A stretch of DNA of 64,000 nucleotides, taken from the NCBI GenBank assembly GCA_023053575.1, contig JAKZAP010000016.1:20168030-20232029 (forward strand), written 5' to 3'. This DNA comes from Branchinecta lynchi (taxonomy: Eukaryota; Arthropoda; Branchiopoda; Anostraca; Branchinectidae). Position 1 is the stretch's first letter. Each line of letters begins with the position of its first letter. Positions 62,361-64,000 of this stretch are shown in pieces. Under the pieces are notes generated by a model. That model ran no database searches. It was not told where the DNA came from and saw only the letters and a program-made list of their open reading frames with translations. The translations under genes were made by a program, and so were the position numbers.

Positions 62361-63500
62361 ACAACTTTAGGAGTTCATGAGCCTACTCATATGCAGTGTT
62401 GCCACTATTTTCTGACTGAGCCCTTTGATAAATATTCTTTGAGCCCAAGCTGACTTTGAAACATTTATTCAAACAAATCCGTTGTAAACATTGTTTGAAT
62501 AAATGGGCCCTTTGACTTTTTGCCGCAAAAACATGTGACAGCTATCAACCCCCCACAGTTGTCAGATCTGGTCAGGATGTGAAGTGGGACATGTGAAGCA
62601 TGTGTTCTTTCCATACATCAAGTTTCATTCGGATCCGATTGCCCGTTTGAAAGTTTGCACATTTCGCATTCCCGTCTCTTCACTCCCCCCCACGATGGTG
62701 GAATCTGCGAAGTGACTATTTCCAAGTAAGTTAACGAGAAATGTCGCTGTATCGTGTTAATAACTATATACCCTCACTTTCTTACTTTATTTTGTATTTA
62801 CTGGTGAGGAACCGGTCGCAGAATGCTAGCTTTGTAGAAGAAGCGAAAATCTGCAACACATCGCAGAATTCTGCGATCAGTGGCAATATTGGTCGAAGCT
62901 CGGACAAAAAAACCCGCCCCCCCCGGCGACTCCCCCCCACAAAAAAAAACTGGTATCACCCCCCCCCCCCCCCACGGCGAACCCCCCCCCCCCGTATAAA
63001 TAAAAAAGACAATCCCAAAAGAATCTCCTAGTCCCAAATAATCCCTACGCTACGGATAGTACAAGGGATTAGCTGGGTACCCGGATTAGCTCATGTACGT
63101 ACTGACGGATAAGTAAGAGTAGGAATAACCTGGACGCAACTTCATTCGCAGACTTGCGACTGTGCAATAATGTCTTAAGTACAGTGGACATCCAGTAACA
63201 AGTGTAAGAATAAGCTTGTGCGTGCACAAAGGGTACGTATATGTGAAGCGAAGCTGGATGTGTTGTTAGTTCTGAATGCGTTAGGCGGTAGGCAGAACAA
63301 ATATATACAAGGGAGGGGAGTGTAAAACGAAGGTGAAGGTTGATGGAGCATTCACCTGAAGCTGTGGTCAGTGAGGGGTTTAAAGTGAAAGATCAAAACC
63401 CGTGCAACTCAGTGTAACAACCCCCCCCCCCCCCCCCCCACACAAATCCTTTTCCAATTACTTCCCCTTCTTGCCGAGGAAGCTGCAGTTAGTTGCCGTT
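62361..63500. other. No gene; C-rich runs and one AAGTTTCAT module
   Basis: 62560-62720 has CATCAAGTTTCATTCGGATCC and GCCCGTTTGAAAGTT, an isolated relative of the Helentron-like units. C runs lie at 62917-62935, 62958-62973 and 63420-63439. No exon. Confidence 0.45.
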
Positions 63501-63502
63501 AG

Positions 63503-63736
63503 TTTTTGGGATCCCAAAGCGTAAGTGGCGGGATACCTATGACATCGCAAAAGTTGTCCGTCTGTGCGCACTATAACTCTCGAAGGTTAGGTGATATTTT
63601 GATGAAACTTGGTGTGAGGATTCTTCGGGTCAAGAGCAAGGTCGTGCTCATGGGCTTTGTAGCCCATTTAGGGATGGGGGTTTAAGTTAAGGGGCAAATG
63701 AAATATTTTGGGATCCCATCGAAACCTTTGGTCTTG
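63503..63736 (+). mobile_element. Element B, copy 3: array-free short form
   Basis: Has both defined ends (TTTTTGGGATCCCAAAGCG and CCTTTGGTCTTGTT) and the GATATTTTGATGAAACTTGG block, but the whole 137-base tandem array is absent, leaving 234 bases. Confidence 0.8.
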
Positions 63737-63739
63737 TTG

Positions 63740-64000
63740 TTGTACCAGTTGACACACTAAGATCACGGGAAGTCAATTTAAATATTTTGTATTTTGTATT
63801 AAATGTAAAGGATTTGGGGGGGGGGGGGGGGGTCGGCTTCCTGGCCGACGATCGAAAATTAAGTGTCTTTTTCTGAGTGTTTATGTGTTCTAGTTATTCT
63901 CCTTCATTTACTCCGTTTTTATCAAAATGCCGGGATATCAATAAACGTCTTACTTACTGCCTCCAACGGTGCTTACGAATCGCGCCACTAGAAGACATGA
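63740..64000. other. No gene seen
   Basis: A G18 run at about 63815-63832. Nothing else recognised. Confidence 0.35.

Overview
The window is metazoan nuclear DNA, probably from an invertebrate. Two spliced host-gene pieces are visible among very dense repeats. I cannot name the species. The only host gene I recognise is tubulin-folding cofactor B. Apart from one Polinton, the transposons are non-autonomous elements or truncated LINE fragments.

Region 1 (1-9.7 kb) is most of a Polinton/Maverick, a virus-like self-synthesising DNA transposon cut by the left window edge. On the minus strand it carries an unidentified partial gene, a DDE integrase, a zinc-ribbon protein, an adenain-type cysteine protease, a pVI/pX-like minor virion protein with AT-hook repeats, a fibre-like protein, an A32/FtsK-type packaging ATPase and a protein-primed family B DNA polymerase. 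Two small genes (a 2-TM protein and a small protein with a beta-strand-like core) run the other way. No major capsid gene is visible, so it presumably lies left of the window. Eight genes begin inside a (T)AAATG motif resembling a poxvirus late promoter. Integrase, protease, pX-like and POLB genes each carry a single-base frame change, so the copy is either freshly dead or hit by assembly indels.

Region 2 (9.7-31.8 kb) lies largely within a host gene on the minus strand. Two exons with good splice sites (31452-31767, containing an ATG, and 14377-14562) have compatible phases. Between them lie two Helentron/INE-like families with long tandem arrays, a 6.3-kb inverted repeat with 2.3-2.5 kb arms, LINE 3' ends and MITEs.

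Region 3 (31.8-44.5 kb) is a nest of DNA transposons: a 1.8-kb hAT element with perfect 8-bp target-site duplications (TSDs), three fold-back elements side by side (35.9-38.7 kb), and a 3.8-kb array of about 0.75-kb repeats that splits a PIF/Harbinger-like MITE.

Region 4 (44.5-49 kb) holds the TBCB gene, with its whole coding sequence in one exon 9 bases after a splice acceptor. Region 5 (49-64 kb) has no recognisable host exon. It holds MITEs, Helentron-like elements, LINE tails and many long C/G homopolymers.

Most of the non-genic sequence belongs to repeat families with two to six members in this window, so several element ends and target sites can be defined from internal comparison alone.
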